DNA of 64,000 nucleotides from Microbacterium sp. zg-Y1090 (GTDB taxonomy: Bacteria > Actinomycetota > Actinomycetes > Actinomycetales > Microbacteriaceae), in assembly GCF_030246945.1 (NCBI RefSeq), contig NZ_CP126742.1, positions 682,001 through 746,000 on the forward strand, written 5' to 3'. A program made the position numbers and the translations under genes. Position 1 is the first letter of the stretch. Every line of letters starts with the position of its first letter. The notes under the pieces were generated by a model. The model did not search any database, was not told the origin of the DNA, and was given only the letters and a program-made list of their open reading frames with translations. Shown here one piece after another: positions 28,358 through 35,854 of the stretch.

Positions 28358-28383
28358 CCCGCAGCGCGCGGCGAGGCCCCCGC

Positions 28384-28451
28384 GCGGCTCCGGTGTCGCA
28401 AGCGCACAGTGCGCGGCCGGGCGCACCCGCCATAAGTGACACTCGAGCGGC
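28384..28451 (+). repeat. Palindromic intergenic element, copy G (hybrid ends)
   Basis: A 68-bp copy with one end of each subtype: CTCCGGTGTC on the left and GACACTCGAG on the right, two mismatches in the pairing. The interior matches copies E and F. It looks like a recombinant. Confidence 0.85.
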
Positions 28452-28468
28452 CCCCGGCGGGGCGGGGG

Positions 28469-28744
28469 TCAGGCGGTGGGGAGGACCTCGAACCCGGCGT
28501 CGCGCTGCGGGGCGCGGTCGGTGACGGCGGCCTGCTCGACGACCGCGCCGGGTGGGCCGCCGGCCATCCAGGCCAGTACCGCGTCGACCTGGTCGGCCGT
28601 GCCCTCGACCTCCGCCTCCACGCTGCCGTCGCGGCGATTGCGCACCCACCCGGACGCGCCGGCATCCCGTGCCACCATCCGCATCGTGTACCGGTAGCCG
28701 ACACCCTGGACGTCGCCTCTGACGATCACGTGCACCCGCTTCAT
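28469..28744 (-). CDS. acyP: Acylphosphatase
   Basis: A 91-residue acylphosphatase that hydrolyses acyl-phosphate bonds in the cytoplasm. The substrate-binding loop with catalytic Arg is RGDVQGVGYRYTM, the catalytic Asn is in GWVRNRRDGSVEAEVEG. Normal length for the family. CACGAT lies 6 nt before the ATG, a possible leaderless start. Confidence 0.95.
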   Translation of the reverse strand: MKRVHVIVRGDVQGVGYRYTMRMVARDAGASGWVRNRRDGSVEAEVEGTADQVDAVLAWMAGGPPGAVVEQAAVTDRAPQRDAGFEVLPTA

Positions 28745-28794
28745 GACTCCATCGTGCCGGGCAGACGGTGCGGCCGCGAGGGGAGGATGCCAGG

Positions 28795-29148
28795 ATGGGC
28801 GCCGTGGGCACCGTCGACGACTACCTGGCCACCCTCGACTCCGCGGATGCCGCGGCGATCGGCCGCCTCTACGACCTCGCGCGCGCGGTCGTTCCCGATG
28901 CGGAGCAGGGACTCGGCTACGGCATGCCCGCCCTCACCTACCGCGGCAGGCCGCTGCTGTCCGTCATGCGCGCCAAGCGGCACATCGGCCTGTATCCGTT
29001 CAGCCCCGAGGCGATCGCAGCGGTCGCGCCGCAGCTGGCGGGCGTCGAGACGGCCAAGGGCACCATCCGGGTCGCCCCGGACGCGCCCCTCCCGGAGGAG
29101 GCGGTGCGTGCGCTGGTGGCGGCGCGCAAGGCGCAGATCGACCGCTGA
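28795..29148 (+). CDS. DUF1801 domain protein
   Basis: A 117-residue YdhG/DUF1801-type protein. Typical motifs: VDDYLATLDSADAAAIGRLYDLAR, GYGMPALTYRG and HIGLYPFSPEAI, then KGTIRVAPDAPLPEEAVRALV. GGAGG lies 8 nt before the ATG at 28795. Related Bacillus proteins have been called iron chaperones, but the function in actinobacteria is not established. Confidence 0.87.
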   Translation: MGAVGTVDDYLATLDSADAAAIGRLYDLARAVVPDAEQGLGYGMPALTYRGRPLLSVMRAKRHIGLYPFSPEAIAAVAPQLAGVETAKGTIRVAPDAPLPEEAVRALVAARKAQIDR

Positions 29149-29150
29149 GC

Positions 29151-29969
29151 TCACCGGTGCAGGATCAGCGAGATCGCGATGGCCGTCATCACGACCGCGA
29201 TGACACCGTCGAGCACCCGCCAGGAGCGCGGCGTCGACAGCCATCGGCCCAGGTAGCGCGCGCCGAACGCGAGCCCGAAGAACCAGACGACGCTGGCCGT
29301 CATCGCCCCCGCCGCGAACACCCAGCGTCCGTCGCCCTGCGCGCTCGCGACGGTTCCGAGGAGGAACACCGTGTCGAGGTAGACGTGCGGGTTCAGCCAC
29401 GTGAGCGCCAGGCAGGTCAGCAGCACCGGGGCGAGTCGCGCCCGGGTCGCCGTGCCGCCACCCGGCTCGTCAGCCATGCTCCCCGCCGCGGCGGAACCGG
29501 AACCCGACCCGGCCCGGGACCCTCCCCCGGACCCGGACGCGCCGCCGGACCCGCCCGCGGCCCCGGCCCCCGATCCGGCCCCCGATCCGGCCCCCGATCC
29601 GGCCCCCGACCCGGCCCCCGATCCGGCCCCCGACCCGGACCCCGACCCGGACCCCGACCCGGCACCCGTCGTCAGCGCCGCCCCGGACGGCCGCCACGCG
29701 CGCCGAGCCGCCAGCAGCGCGTAGCCGAGGAGGAACGCCGCGCCTGCCCAGCGGACGACCTCCACCAGCCACGGAACGGCCGCGACCACGACACCCAGTC
29801 CCGAGACGCCGACCGCGATGAGCACGGCATCCGAGACCGCGCACACCGTCGCCACCGCCGCGACGTGCTCGCGCCGCACGCCTTGGCGCAGGACGAAGAG
29901 GTTCTGGGCGCCGATGGCGACGATGAGGGAGAGGCCCAGCGCGAAGCCGGCGACGAGGGAGGGGATCAC
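29151..29969 (-). CDS. lysE: LysE/ArgO family amino-acid exporter with Gly-Ser/Ala repeat loop
   Basis: A 272-residue membrane exporter for basic amino acids (lysine, arginine). The N-terminus GFALGLSLIVAIGAQNLFVLRQG and SDAVLIAVGVSGLGVV are the family signature, and the second half carries WLNPHVYLDTVFLLGTV. Between the two halves, residues 102-165 are an almost pure Gly-Ser/Gly-Ala repeat; ordinary LysE proteins are about 200-235 residues and lack it. The repeat falls in the central loop and probably does not disturb the helices. It is divergent from the LysG-type regulator, as in Corynebacterium. Confidence 0.92.
   Translation of the reverse strand: MIPSLVAGFALGLSLIVAIGAQNLFVLRQGVRREHVAAVATVCAVSDAVLIAVGVSGLGVVVAAVPWLVEVVRWAGAAFLLGYALLAARRAWRPSGAALTTGAGSGSGSGSGSGAGSGAGSGAGSGAGSGAGSGAGAAGGSGGASGSGGGSRAGSGSGSAAAGSMADEPGGGTATRARLAPVLLTCLALTWLNPHVYLDTVFLLGTVASAQGDGRWVFAAGAMTASVVWFFGLAFGARYLGRWLSTPRSWRVLDGVIAVVMTAIAISLILHR
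29563..29660. repeat. 12-bp coding tandem repeat inside lysE
   Basis: About eight copies of a 12-bp unit (consensus CCCCGATCCGGC, with GAT/GAC variants) encode the Gly-Ser/Gly-Ala loop of the exporter on the minus strand. The unit length is a multiple of three, so changes in copy number keep the frame. Confidence 0.85.
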
Positions 29970-30040
29970 CTCTCCACGGTAGGTCGGCGCTGAAGATCAG
30001 TACAGCTCATGAGGCTTACGAACCATTAGCATCGCTTGTG

Positions 30041-30928
30041 ATGCGCCTTCCTGCCGATCTCGCTGAGACCCTCGCCGCCGTCGTCGACGAAGGGACGCTG
30101 GATGCCGCCGCCAGACGGCTGCACATCACCCCCTCCGCCGTGAGTCAGCGCATCAAGGCTCTGGAGCAGCAGGTGGGCCGGGTGCTGCTGGTGCGCGCGA
30201 AGCCTGCGCGACCCACCGATGCCGGTCGCGCCGTGGTGCGCCTGGCGCGGCAGTTCGCGCTGCTCGAGCACGACGCGCTGGGGGAACTGGGGGCGCCGCC
30301 GGGGGAGGACACGGTGGCGGTGCCGCTCGCCGTCAACGCCGACTCGCTGGCGACCTGGTTCCTGCCGTCCCTGGCGCGGCTCTCCGAGCGGCATCCCGTG
30401 GTTTTCGACCTGCACCGGGACGACCAGGACTTCACGGCCCGCCTGCTCGAGGACGGCACCGTGATGGCGGCGGTCACGTCGCGGGCGGCCCCGGTGGCCG
30501 GGTGCGCGGTCAGCGCACTGGGCGCCCTGCGGTACGAGGCGGTGGCAGCGCCGCGGTATGTCGAGCGTCATCTGCCCGGCGGGCCGCACGCGGATGCGCT
30601 GGCCGGCGCGCCCCTGGTCGACTTCGACCGTCGCGACGACATCCAGCGCACCTGGCTCGCGGGCCGGGGCGTCGACCCCGACGCACCGCCGCGGCATTAC
30701 GTGCCGGCCTCCGCCGACTTCGCCTCCGCGGTGCGCCTGGGGCTCGGGTGGGCGATGCTGCCGCGGCTGCAGTCGCAGGCGGCGCTGGATGCCGGGGACC
30801 TCGTGCTGCTGGGCGGCGACGCCGTGGACGTGCCGCTCTACTGGCAGCAGTGGAACCTGCGCTCCCCGCTGCTGGACGCCGTCGCGGCCGAGCTCATCGC
30901 CGAGGGCAGGCGGGTGCTGGCATCCTGA
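30041..30928 (+). CDS. lysG: LysR-type regulator of the ArgP/LysG group
   Basis: A 295-residue LysR-family activator. The helix-turn-helix lies at about residues 17-40 (EGTLDAAARRLHITPSAVSQ), then the linker helix and the effector-binding domain, containing PLVDFDRRDDIQRTWL, typical of LysG/ArgP. It is divergent from lysE with 71 nt between, and LysG in C. glutamicum turns on lysE when lysine or arginine accumulates. TAGCAT lies 8 nt before the ATG at 30041; the GTG at 30038 is the alternative start. Confidence 0.9.
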   Translation: MRLPADLAETLAAVVDEGTLDAAARRLHITPSAVSQRIKALEQQVGRVLLVRAKPARPTDAGRAVVRLARQFALLEHDALGELGAPPGEDTVAVPLAVNADSLATWFLPSLARLSERHPVVFDLHRDDQDFTARLLEDGTVMAAVTSRAAPVAGCAVSALGALRYEAVAAPRYVERHLPGGPHADALAGAPLVDFDRRDDIQRTWLAGRGVDPDAPPRHYVPASADFASAVRLGLGWAMLPRLQSQAALDAGDLVLLGGDAVDVPLYWQQWNLRSPLLDAVAAELIAEGRRVLAS

Positions 30929-30990
30929 GCCACGCCGGAGGCGCCGGAGGCAACGGGCTCGCCGGCCGCGCCTGCCCGGCCCGGCCCGGC

Positions 30991-32022
30991 TCAGTCGTCG
31001 CTGACCTGCAGCACCGACTTGCCGCGGGTGTGACCGCGCTCGAGCTCGCGGTGGGCCGCGGCGGCCTCGCCGAGATCGAAGACCCGGTCGAGGAAGACGC
31101 GGATCGACCCGGATTCCAGGAGTCTCCCCAGCGTCGACAGCACCCCGCCGTCGGGGATCACCTTGTACGACGTCGCCCGCAGACCCGCCGCCGCGGCGGC
31201 CTCCGCGTAGCCCGGCCAGCCGCCCGTGGGCACCAGTACGTACAGGCCGCCGCGGCGCAGCACCGACAGCGAGCGCGAGCCCGTGTCGTCGTGCACGTTG
31301 CCGACGAGGTCGATGACCACGTCGACGTCGGAGACGACGTCCTCGAACCGCGTCGTGGCGTAGTCGATGGCCACGGAGGCGCCGAGCTCCCGCAGCCAGG
31401 GCAGGTTCGCCGCGGAGCCGGTGGCCGTCACGTGCGCGCCGAAGTACGACGCCAGCTGCACCGCGAAGTGTCCGACCCCGCCGCTGCCGGCGTGGATGAG
31501 GATGCGCTGGCCCTCGTGCGCGTGGGCGGTCTCGACGACGAGCCCCCAGGCGGTGAGCGCCGCCAGCGGAACCCCGGCGGCTTCGGCGTGCGAGAGGGAG
31601 GCGGGCTTGCGGGCCACAGACAGCGACGGCACGACGACGTACTCGGCATAGGTGCCGCCCGAGCGGGGGAAGGGCACCATGCCGTAGACCTCGGTGCCCG
31701 GCGCCAGCGGGTGCGACTCGTAGGGCGCCTTGACCACGACCCCGCTGAAGTCGAAGCCGAGCGTGCTGGGGTAGGACGGGATGCCGGCGGTGGCGCCGCC
31801 GCCGCTGCGGGTCTTCGCGTCGATCGGGTTGACCCCCGCGGCCACGACCCGCACGAGCAGCTCGCTCAGCACGGGTGCGGGCACCGCAACCTCGGCGAGG
31901 CGCAGCACGTCGGCGGTGCCGGGTGCGTCGTACACGACGGCCTTCATCAGTGAAGGCGGGTCGGTCACCACGAGGGAGGGCGTCTCGGGGACGGTGGACG
32001 ATCTCAGCGGCCGGAATCGCAT
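30991..32022 (-). CDS. NADP-dependent zinc-type oxidoreductase (quinone oxidoreductase-like)
   Basis: A 343-residue medium-chain reductase. MKAVVYDAPGTADVLRLAEV near residue 26 is the usual family start, followed by AGVNPIDAKTR, GFDFSGVV and the NADPH-binding HAGSGGVGHFAVQLA. Structural-zinc cysteines are absent, as in quinone oxidoreductases. The first about 25 residues are an extension; the start at 32022 is chosen because GGAAGGAG lies just upstream, but the internal ATG at MKAVVYD is possible. The substrate is unknown. Confidence 0.9.
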   Translation of the reverse strand: MRFRPLRSSTVPETPSLVVTDPPSLMKAVVYDAPGTADVLRLAEVAVPAPVLSELLVRVVAAGVNPIDAKTRSGGGATAGIPSYPSTLGFDFSGVVVKAPYESHPLAPGTEVYGMVPFPRSGGTYAEYVVVPSLSVARKPASLSHAEAAGVPLAALTAWGLVVETAHAHEGQRILIHAGSGGVGHFAVQLASYFGAHVTATGSAANLPWLRELGASVAIDYATTRFEDVVSDVDVVIDLVGNVHDDTGSRSLSVLRRGGLYVLVPTGGWPGYAEAAAAAGLRATSYKVIPDGGVLSTLGRLLESGSIRVFLDRVFDLGEAAAAHRELERGHTRGKSVLQVSDD

Positions 32023-32182
32023 CGGTCGCTCCTTCCGCGCGCCGCGGGTGCGCGGCAGCGTTGCTCGATTCTGCCCCGGATCGGGCAGGGTCCCAGTCAA
32101 CCGCGCGTATGTCTCGGCCGTGTTACGCGGGTGCAACGAGTCCCCCCCGGTGCGGCCGTCACGGTAGGTGGGTGGGGCATGG

Positions 32183-32284
32183 TCAGCCGCGTGCGGCGAA
32201 GGCCTCGACGCCCCGCACTCCGGCCAGCAGGTGCTCGCCCGCCCGGGCGATGCTGCCGCCGATGACGATGAGCGAGACCCTGCG
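32183..32284 (-). pseudogene. C-terminal remnant of a ROK family regulator or sugar kinase
   Basis: About 33 codons read RRVSLIVIGGSIARAGEHLL, continuing to a stop at 32183. This matches the end of ROK proteins (pattern VVIGGG..AG..LL.PVR). No start codon or N-terminal domain precedes it; the frame meets a different gene remnant on the other strand at about 32282. Short, so identification is tentative. Confidence 0.55.
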
Positions 32285-32480
32285 CAGATCAAGAGCATCA
32301 TCAGCGACGAGCTCGCCAAGGGCGACGTGGCGGGCATCTGGATGGATGCCGGTGACGGTGCGGTGGCCGCGATCGAGGCGTTCGAGGCTGCACGGCGCCG
32401 CCGAGGCGATCGGGTTCGTGCGGTCGCTGCTGTGGGACGCCCCGACGGCCTCGTTCGACGCCGCCTTCCAGAACCAGTAG
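32282..32480 (+). pseudogene. Frameshifted remnant, possibly of a sugar ABC substrate-binding protein
   Basis: Reading from 32282, one frame gives AQIKSIISDELAKGDVAGIW continuing to AAIEAFEAA, resembling the solute-binding fold of ribose/xylose-type binding proteins. At about 32390 the sense-like sequence moves to another frame (AAEAIGFVRSLLWDAP onward) and ends at a TAG at 32478. There is no start and the frame is broken, so this is a decayed fragment. The family call rests on one short stretch. Confidence 0.45.
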
Positions 32481-32516
32481 GCGCCGGGGCTTCCGCGGCC
32501 GCCGCCTGCGACGGCC

Positions 32517-32978
32517 TCAGGACGGCGGCGTGCCGGTCGTCAGGGCGCGCAGCAGGTGGGCGAGCTGGTGGATGTCGTCGAGGTCCCAATCCTCGAGCGC
32601 GGCGTGCAGGGTGCTCTGCTGCGGGGCCCGGGCGGTGGCCAGGCGCGCCAGCCCCTCGGGACTCGCGGAGAGCAGGCTCGACCGGCCGTCGGCCGGATCC
32701 GGCATGCGCTCCACCAGTCCCAGCTCCTCGAGCTCGCGCACGGTGCGGCTGAGCTGGCCCTTGTCCACCGCCAGCTGCTCCGCCAGCGCCGCCTGCGTCA
32801 CCGGCTCGCAGCGCACGATGCTCGTGAAGACCTTGTATGCCCCAGGGAGCATGCCGGGACTCACCCGGTGCGCGTTCTCGGCGATGATCTTGCGGAACCG
32901 GCTGATCAGCTCGCCGAATTCGCCCTCCAGGGCGCGTACCGCCGCTGCGCGCTCCTCGGAGGTCTCCTGACTCGTCAT
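32517..32978 (-). CDS. MarR family transcriptional regulator
   Basis: A 153-residue winged-helix regulator. The DNA-binding part is QAALAEQLAVDKGQLSRTVR followed by the wing (ELGLVERMPDPADGRSSLLS). It lies 10 nt downstream of the MFS exporter on the same strand and so is cotranscribed. On the minus strand TAGGGT, 7 nt, ATG also allows a separate leaderless transcript and fixes the start at 32978. It probably represses the exporter operon through the three GTTGA-N6-TCAAC sites at 34771-34831. Confidence 0.93.
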   Translation of the reverse strand: MTSQETSEERAAAVRALEGEFGELISRFRKIIAENAHRVSPGMLPGAYKVFTSIVRCEPVTQAALAEQLAVDKGQLSRTVRELEELGLVERMPDPADGRSSLLSASPEGLARLATARAPQQSTLHAALEDWDLDDIHQLAHLLRALTTGTPPS

Positions 32979-32988
32979 CGTCGTCACC

Positions 32989-34722
32989 CTATCGGCGTGC
33001 GTCGCGGGAGTCGGATGCCCCGTCCGTGGCATCCGTCTCGGCTGAGGCATCCGTCTGGTCCGCCTCGTCGATGATGCGATGGGATGCCGTCAGGCTGCCC
33101 ATCCCTTCGGGGACGGAGACCGTCGCGAAATCGGCCTCCGCCGCGTGCAGGCGCTCGGTGGTCGTCATCGAGGTCAGCGGGGTGCGGGGGAGGAAGACGA
33201 TCGCGATGAGACTGATGACGGCGAACGGCACGGCGATGAGGAACGCGCGCGAGATGCCGTTGGCGTAGATGTCCTCGAAGACGACCCGGAGTGCGTCGGG
33301 CATGGTCGCGACCGAGGGGAGGGCGCCGCTCTGCAGCTGGGCCGCCCAGACCGGGCCCTGCTCGCCGAGGCTCGCCAGCGCGGCGGTGATGTCGTCGGTG
33401 CGCGCAGTGAGGAGCTCGGCGACGCGCGAGGCCAGCGCCGCTCCCATCACCGACACGCCGAGCGTGCCGCCGAGGCTGCGGAAGAACGTCACCCCCGAGC
33501 TCGCGACGCCGATCTGCTTCGGGCTGGCGGTGTTCTGCACCACGAGGACGAGGTTCTGCATCGTCATGCCCACGCCGGCACCGAGGAGGAACATGTAGAT
33601 GGAGACGAGCGTGAAATCGGTGTCGTACTCGATCGTCGACAGCAGCGCGGAACCGGCGGTCAGCAGCACGGCGCCCGCGACGAGGAACGCCTTCCAGCGA
33701 CCGGTCTTCGTGATCAGAGCGCCGATGCCGATCGACGCGATCAGCAGACCCGCGATCATCGGGATCGTCATGATGCCGGCCTCGGTCGGCGTGGCGCCGC
33801 GGGCCAGCTGCATGTACTGGCTGAGGTAGACCGAGGCACCGAACATCGCGATGCCGGTGGCGATCGAGGCGATCACCGACAGCGTGAAGGTGCGGTCGCG
33901 GAAGAGCGTCAGCGGGATCAGTGGCTCAGGGGAGCGCAGCTCGACCCACACGAACAGGCCGGCGCCGACGAGCGCTCCGCCGAGCATGAGGGCGGTCTCG
34001 AGGCTCCACCAGTCGAACGAGTCACCCGCCAGCGACACCCAGATCAGCAGGAGCGACACCGATAGCGAGAGCAGCACGATGCCGAGGTAGTCGATGCGCG
34101 CCTTCTGCTTCGGCCGCGCGGGCACGTGCAGGTTGCGCTGCACGATGAGCAGGGCGGCGACGGCGACGGGGATCGCCACGAAGAAGTTCCAGCGCCAGCC
34201 CCAGGCATCCGTGATGAGGCCGCCCAGCAGCGGGCCGCCCACCGTCGCGACCGCCATGACCGCGCCGAACAGCCCCATGTAGCGGCCGCGCTCGCGCGGG
34301 CTGATGATGTCGGCCATCAGCACCTGGCTGAGGGCGGCGAGGCCACCGGCGCCGATGCCCTGCAGGGCGCGGAACGCGATGAGCGTCTCGGGGTTCTGCG
34401 AGAACCCGGCCGCGGCGGTGGCGAGCACGAAGATCACGAGCGCCAGCTGGTACATCACCTTGCGGTTGGTGAGGTCGGCGAGCTTGCCCCAGATCGGTGT
34501 GGAGATCGCGGTCGTCAGCAGCGTCGCGGTGACCACCCAGGTGAAGGCGGTCTGCCCGCCGCCGAGGTCGTGGAGGATCACCGGAAGCGACGTCGACACC
34601 ACCGTCGAGGCGAGCATCGACACGAACATGCCCAGGAGCAGTCCCGAGAGCGCTTCGAGGACGCGACGGTGGGCGAGCTTCTCCGTGACGGCGGGATCGT
34701 TCGAACGGGGGGACTTCGGCAC
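32989..34722 (-). CDS. MFS drug exporter, DHA2 (EmrB/QacA) family
   Basis: A 577-residue 14-helix drug:proton antiporter. Typical segments: LGMFVSMLASTVVSTSLPVI (helix 1), TWVVTATLLTTAISTPIWGKLADLTNRK (motif A), FRALQGIGAGGLAALSQVLMADI (motif C region) and PLLGGLITDAWGWRWNFF. The C-terminal about 70 residues are a hydrophilic Asp/Ala-rich tail. It is preceded by a strong, operator-covered promoter and followed by marR. Substrates are probably toxic hydrophobic compounds. Confidence 0.94.
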   Translation of the reverse strand: MPKSPRSNDPAVTEKLAHRRVLEALSGLLLGMFVSMLASTVVSTSLPVILHDLGGGQTAFTWVVTATLLTTAISTPIWGKLADLTNRKVMYQLALVIFVLATAAAGFSQNPETLIAFRALQGIGAGGLAALSQVLMADIISPRERGRYMGLFGAVMAVATVGGPLLGGLITDAWGWRWNFFVAIPVAVAALLIVQRNLHVPARPKQKARIDYLGIVLLSLSVSLLLIWVSLAGDSFDWWSLETALMLGGALVGAGLFVWVELRSPEPLIPLTLFRDRTFTLSVIASIATGIAMFGASVYLSQYMQLARGATPTEAGIMTIPMIAGLLIASIGIGALITKTGRWKAFLVAGAVLLTAGSALLSTIEYDTDFTLVSIYMFLLGAGVGMTMQNLVLVVQNTASPKQIGVASSGVTFFRSLGGTLGVSVMGAALASRVAELLTARTDDITAALASLGEQGPVWAAQLQSGALPSVATMPDALRVVFEDIYANGISRAFLIAVPFAVISLIAIVFLPRTPLTSMTTTERLHAAEADFATVSVPEGMGSLTASHRIIDEADQTDASAETDATDGASDSRDARR

Positions 34723-34770
34723 GTGTCTCCTTCAGGGGCTGAGACGGTGCGACGACACTGGCGACCGGAA

Positions 34771-34786
34771 GTTGACGGGAATCAAC
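34771..34786. promoter_or_regulatory. MarR operator candidate 1
   Basis: GTTGA-CGGGAA-TCAAC, a 16-bp inverted repeat just downstream of the expected transcription start of the exporter operon. Confidence 0.7.
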
Positions 34787-34787
34787 G

Positions 34788-34803
34788 GTTGAGCGGAGTC
34801 AAC
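34788..34803. promoter_or_regulatory. MarR operator candidate 2
   Basis: GTTGA-GCGGAG-TCAAC, centred 17 bp from site 1; it touches the -10 box and covers the expected start of transcription. Confidence 0.7.
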
Positions 34804-34830
34804 TATACCCCCGGAGTTGACATGGGTCAA
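34802..34830 (-). promoter_or_regulatory. Promoter of the MFS-marR operon
   Basis: On the minus strand, -35 TTGACC (34825-34830) and -10 TATAGT (34802-34807) are separated by exactly 17 nt, close to the vegetative sigma consensus and unusually strong for this genome. The transcript would start near 34795, about 70 nt before the ATG. Confidence 0.75.
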
Positions 34831-34831
34831 C
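34816..34831. promoter_or_regulatory. MarR operator candidate 3
   Basis: GTTGA-CATGGG-TCAAC, overlapping the -35 box of the exporter promoter. Confidence 0.7.
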
Positions 34832-34879
34832 CAGTTTGGCCGGGCACGGGACTGCCGGGCGCCGCTCGGTGGCGGGCGC

Positions 34880-35539
34880 TCAGTCGGCGAGGGCGAGAGC
34901 GCGGAAGGGCTCGCGCGGCGCGACCGGGGCGGCCGGTGGGGCGACGAGGCTGCGGCGCTGCATCGTGCGGTGGTACAGCTCGTCGATGAGAGAGGTCGCG
35001 AGCGTCACCAGCTTGCCGATCTCGTACTCGTCCCGGTCGACCCAGGCGCATCGCGGCTCGTCGCCCACGGGCACGAAGTCCACATGCTGCTCCCACGCCA
35101 CGAGCGTGCGCTCGGCGCCCAGCACGTGCTGCTGCCACCACACCTGCCGCAGGTAGGAGCGGGGGATGGAGCGCCAGTGCTTGTTGGTCGTCTTGATCTC
35201 GGCCAGGATCACGCGGCCGTTCTTATCGAGACCGACGCCGTCGGGCGTCGCCAGGTGGCGCTTCTCGACGACCGCGTGGAACAGGGCAGACGACGGCTGG
35301 ATGCCGTGGGTCGCGGCCACCCAGCGGGCGATCTCGGGTTCGCGGCGGCGTCCGTGGTCGGTGTAGGCGTTGCCGGAGAACCCGGAGCCCATGAGCTTGG
35401 CGTCGGCCGCGCGGGCGATCGCCTTCTCGGAGGTGAGGGCGGCCACGTCGGTCGCGGTGATCCCGCGCGACCGCGCCCGCACCCACGCCACGCGGTCGCG
35501 GGAGTCCGCGACGATCCGGGCAGCGAGTTCGGGGGTCAC
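34880..35539 (-). CDS. YqaJ-type recombinase/exonuclease domain protein
   Basis: A 219-residue nuclease-like protein of the YqaJ (lambda-exonuclease) fold. N-terminal WVRARSRGITATDVAALTSE, then GRRREPEIARWVAA, and the catalytic-type segment VGLDKNGRVILAEIKTT with D and E-x-K, followed by WRSIPRSYLRQVWWQQHVLG. In phages this family acts with a RecT annealing protein; none is present here, nor any other phage gene. The start is GTG at 35539: TACGGT, 7 nt, GTG on the minus strand; the upstream frame crosses the L10 leader. Confidence 0.82.
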   Translation of the reverse strand: MTPELAARIVADSRDRVAWVRARSRGITATDVAALTSEKAIARAADAKLMGSGFSGNAYTDHGRRREPEIARWVAATHGIQPSSALFHAVVEKRHLATPDGVGLDKNGRVILAEIKTTNKHWRSIPRSYLRQVWWQQHVLGAERTLVAWEQHVDFVPVGDEPRCAWVDRDEYEIGKLVTLATSLIDELYHRTMQRRSLVAPPAAPVAPREPFRALALAD

Positions 35540-35615
35540 GCCTTCCACCGTAACCCCGGCGGATGACAGCCCCCGTCCGTCCACGCCGCCTGCGGCGAGC
35601 GGCGTCGGGCCTGAT

Positions 35616-35644
35616 TTGTCCTGGAGGTGGTGCAGACGTATGCT
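35616..35644 (+). promoter_or_regulatory. Promoter of rplJ-rplL
   Basis: -35 TTGTCC (35616-35621), 17-nt spacer, -10 TATGCT (35639-35644). The transcript would begin near 35651, leaving a 5' leader of about 200 nt. Confidence 0.65.
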
Positions 35645-35650
35645 TGAGGC

Positions 35651-35783
35651 AAGCCAAAGACCGTCGGTCATCGGTGTGCGCGCAAGCGCACGACGATCGA
35701 AGCTCTGCACAGCAGGGGCCCACGCAGGTGTACAGATCGATTCTCCGGAATTCAGCTCCGTGCGCTTGCGCCGGAGCTTTTTT
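35651..35783 (+). ncRNA. Ribosomal protein L10 leader with attenuator
   Basis: The leader begins with AAGCCAAAGACCGTCGG, the conserved part of L10 leaders (Rfam L10_leader family, from memory), to which L10-(L12)4 binds. It ends in an intrinsic terminator at 35754-35783: stem AGCTCCG/CGGAGCT, inner GCG/CGC, loop CTTG, then six T. Excess L10 would favour termination ahead of rplJ. The terminator is one of the few in the window with a full T tract. Confidence 0.75.
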
Positions 35784-35854
35784 GTTGGGCAGGGGCCCGG
35801 GTCCAGGCCGGCGCCCGCCTCCGCGGAGCGCCTCGTACACATCAAGGAGTGACC

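Larger units (their letters stand above)
28040..28468. other. Gene-free stretch after rplA
   Basis: 429 nt without a convincing gene. It holds the rplA terminator, palindromic elements E, F and G, and C-rich low-complexity sequence with repeats of CCCGCTCCCGCGG at about 28225-28292. Confidence 0.8.

Noticed and set aside
29563..29660. Short tandem repeat as a CRISPR or replication iteron array
   Set aside because: It lies inside the lysE reading frame, keeps the frame, and encodes a Gly-Ser/Ala loop.
34880..35539. Prophage remnant, because of the YqaJ domain
   Set aside because: No integrase, RecT, capsid, lysis or att-like repeats are nearby; composition and start-site style match the host genes.
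28469..35539. A classical integrated genomic island
   Set aside because: No integrase or transposase is visible and the only tRNA (tRNA-Trp) lies 3 kb away across conserved ribosomal genes. It is better described as a variable interval.
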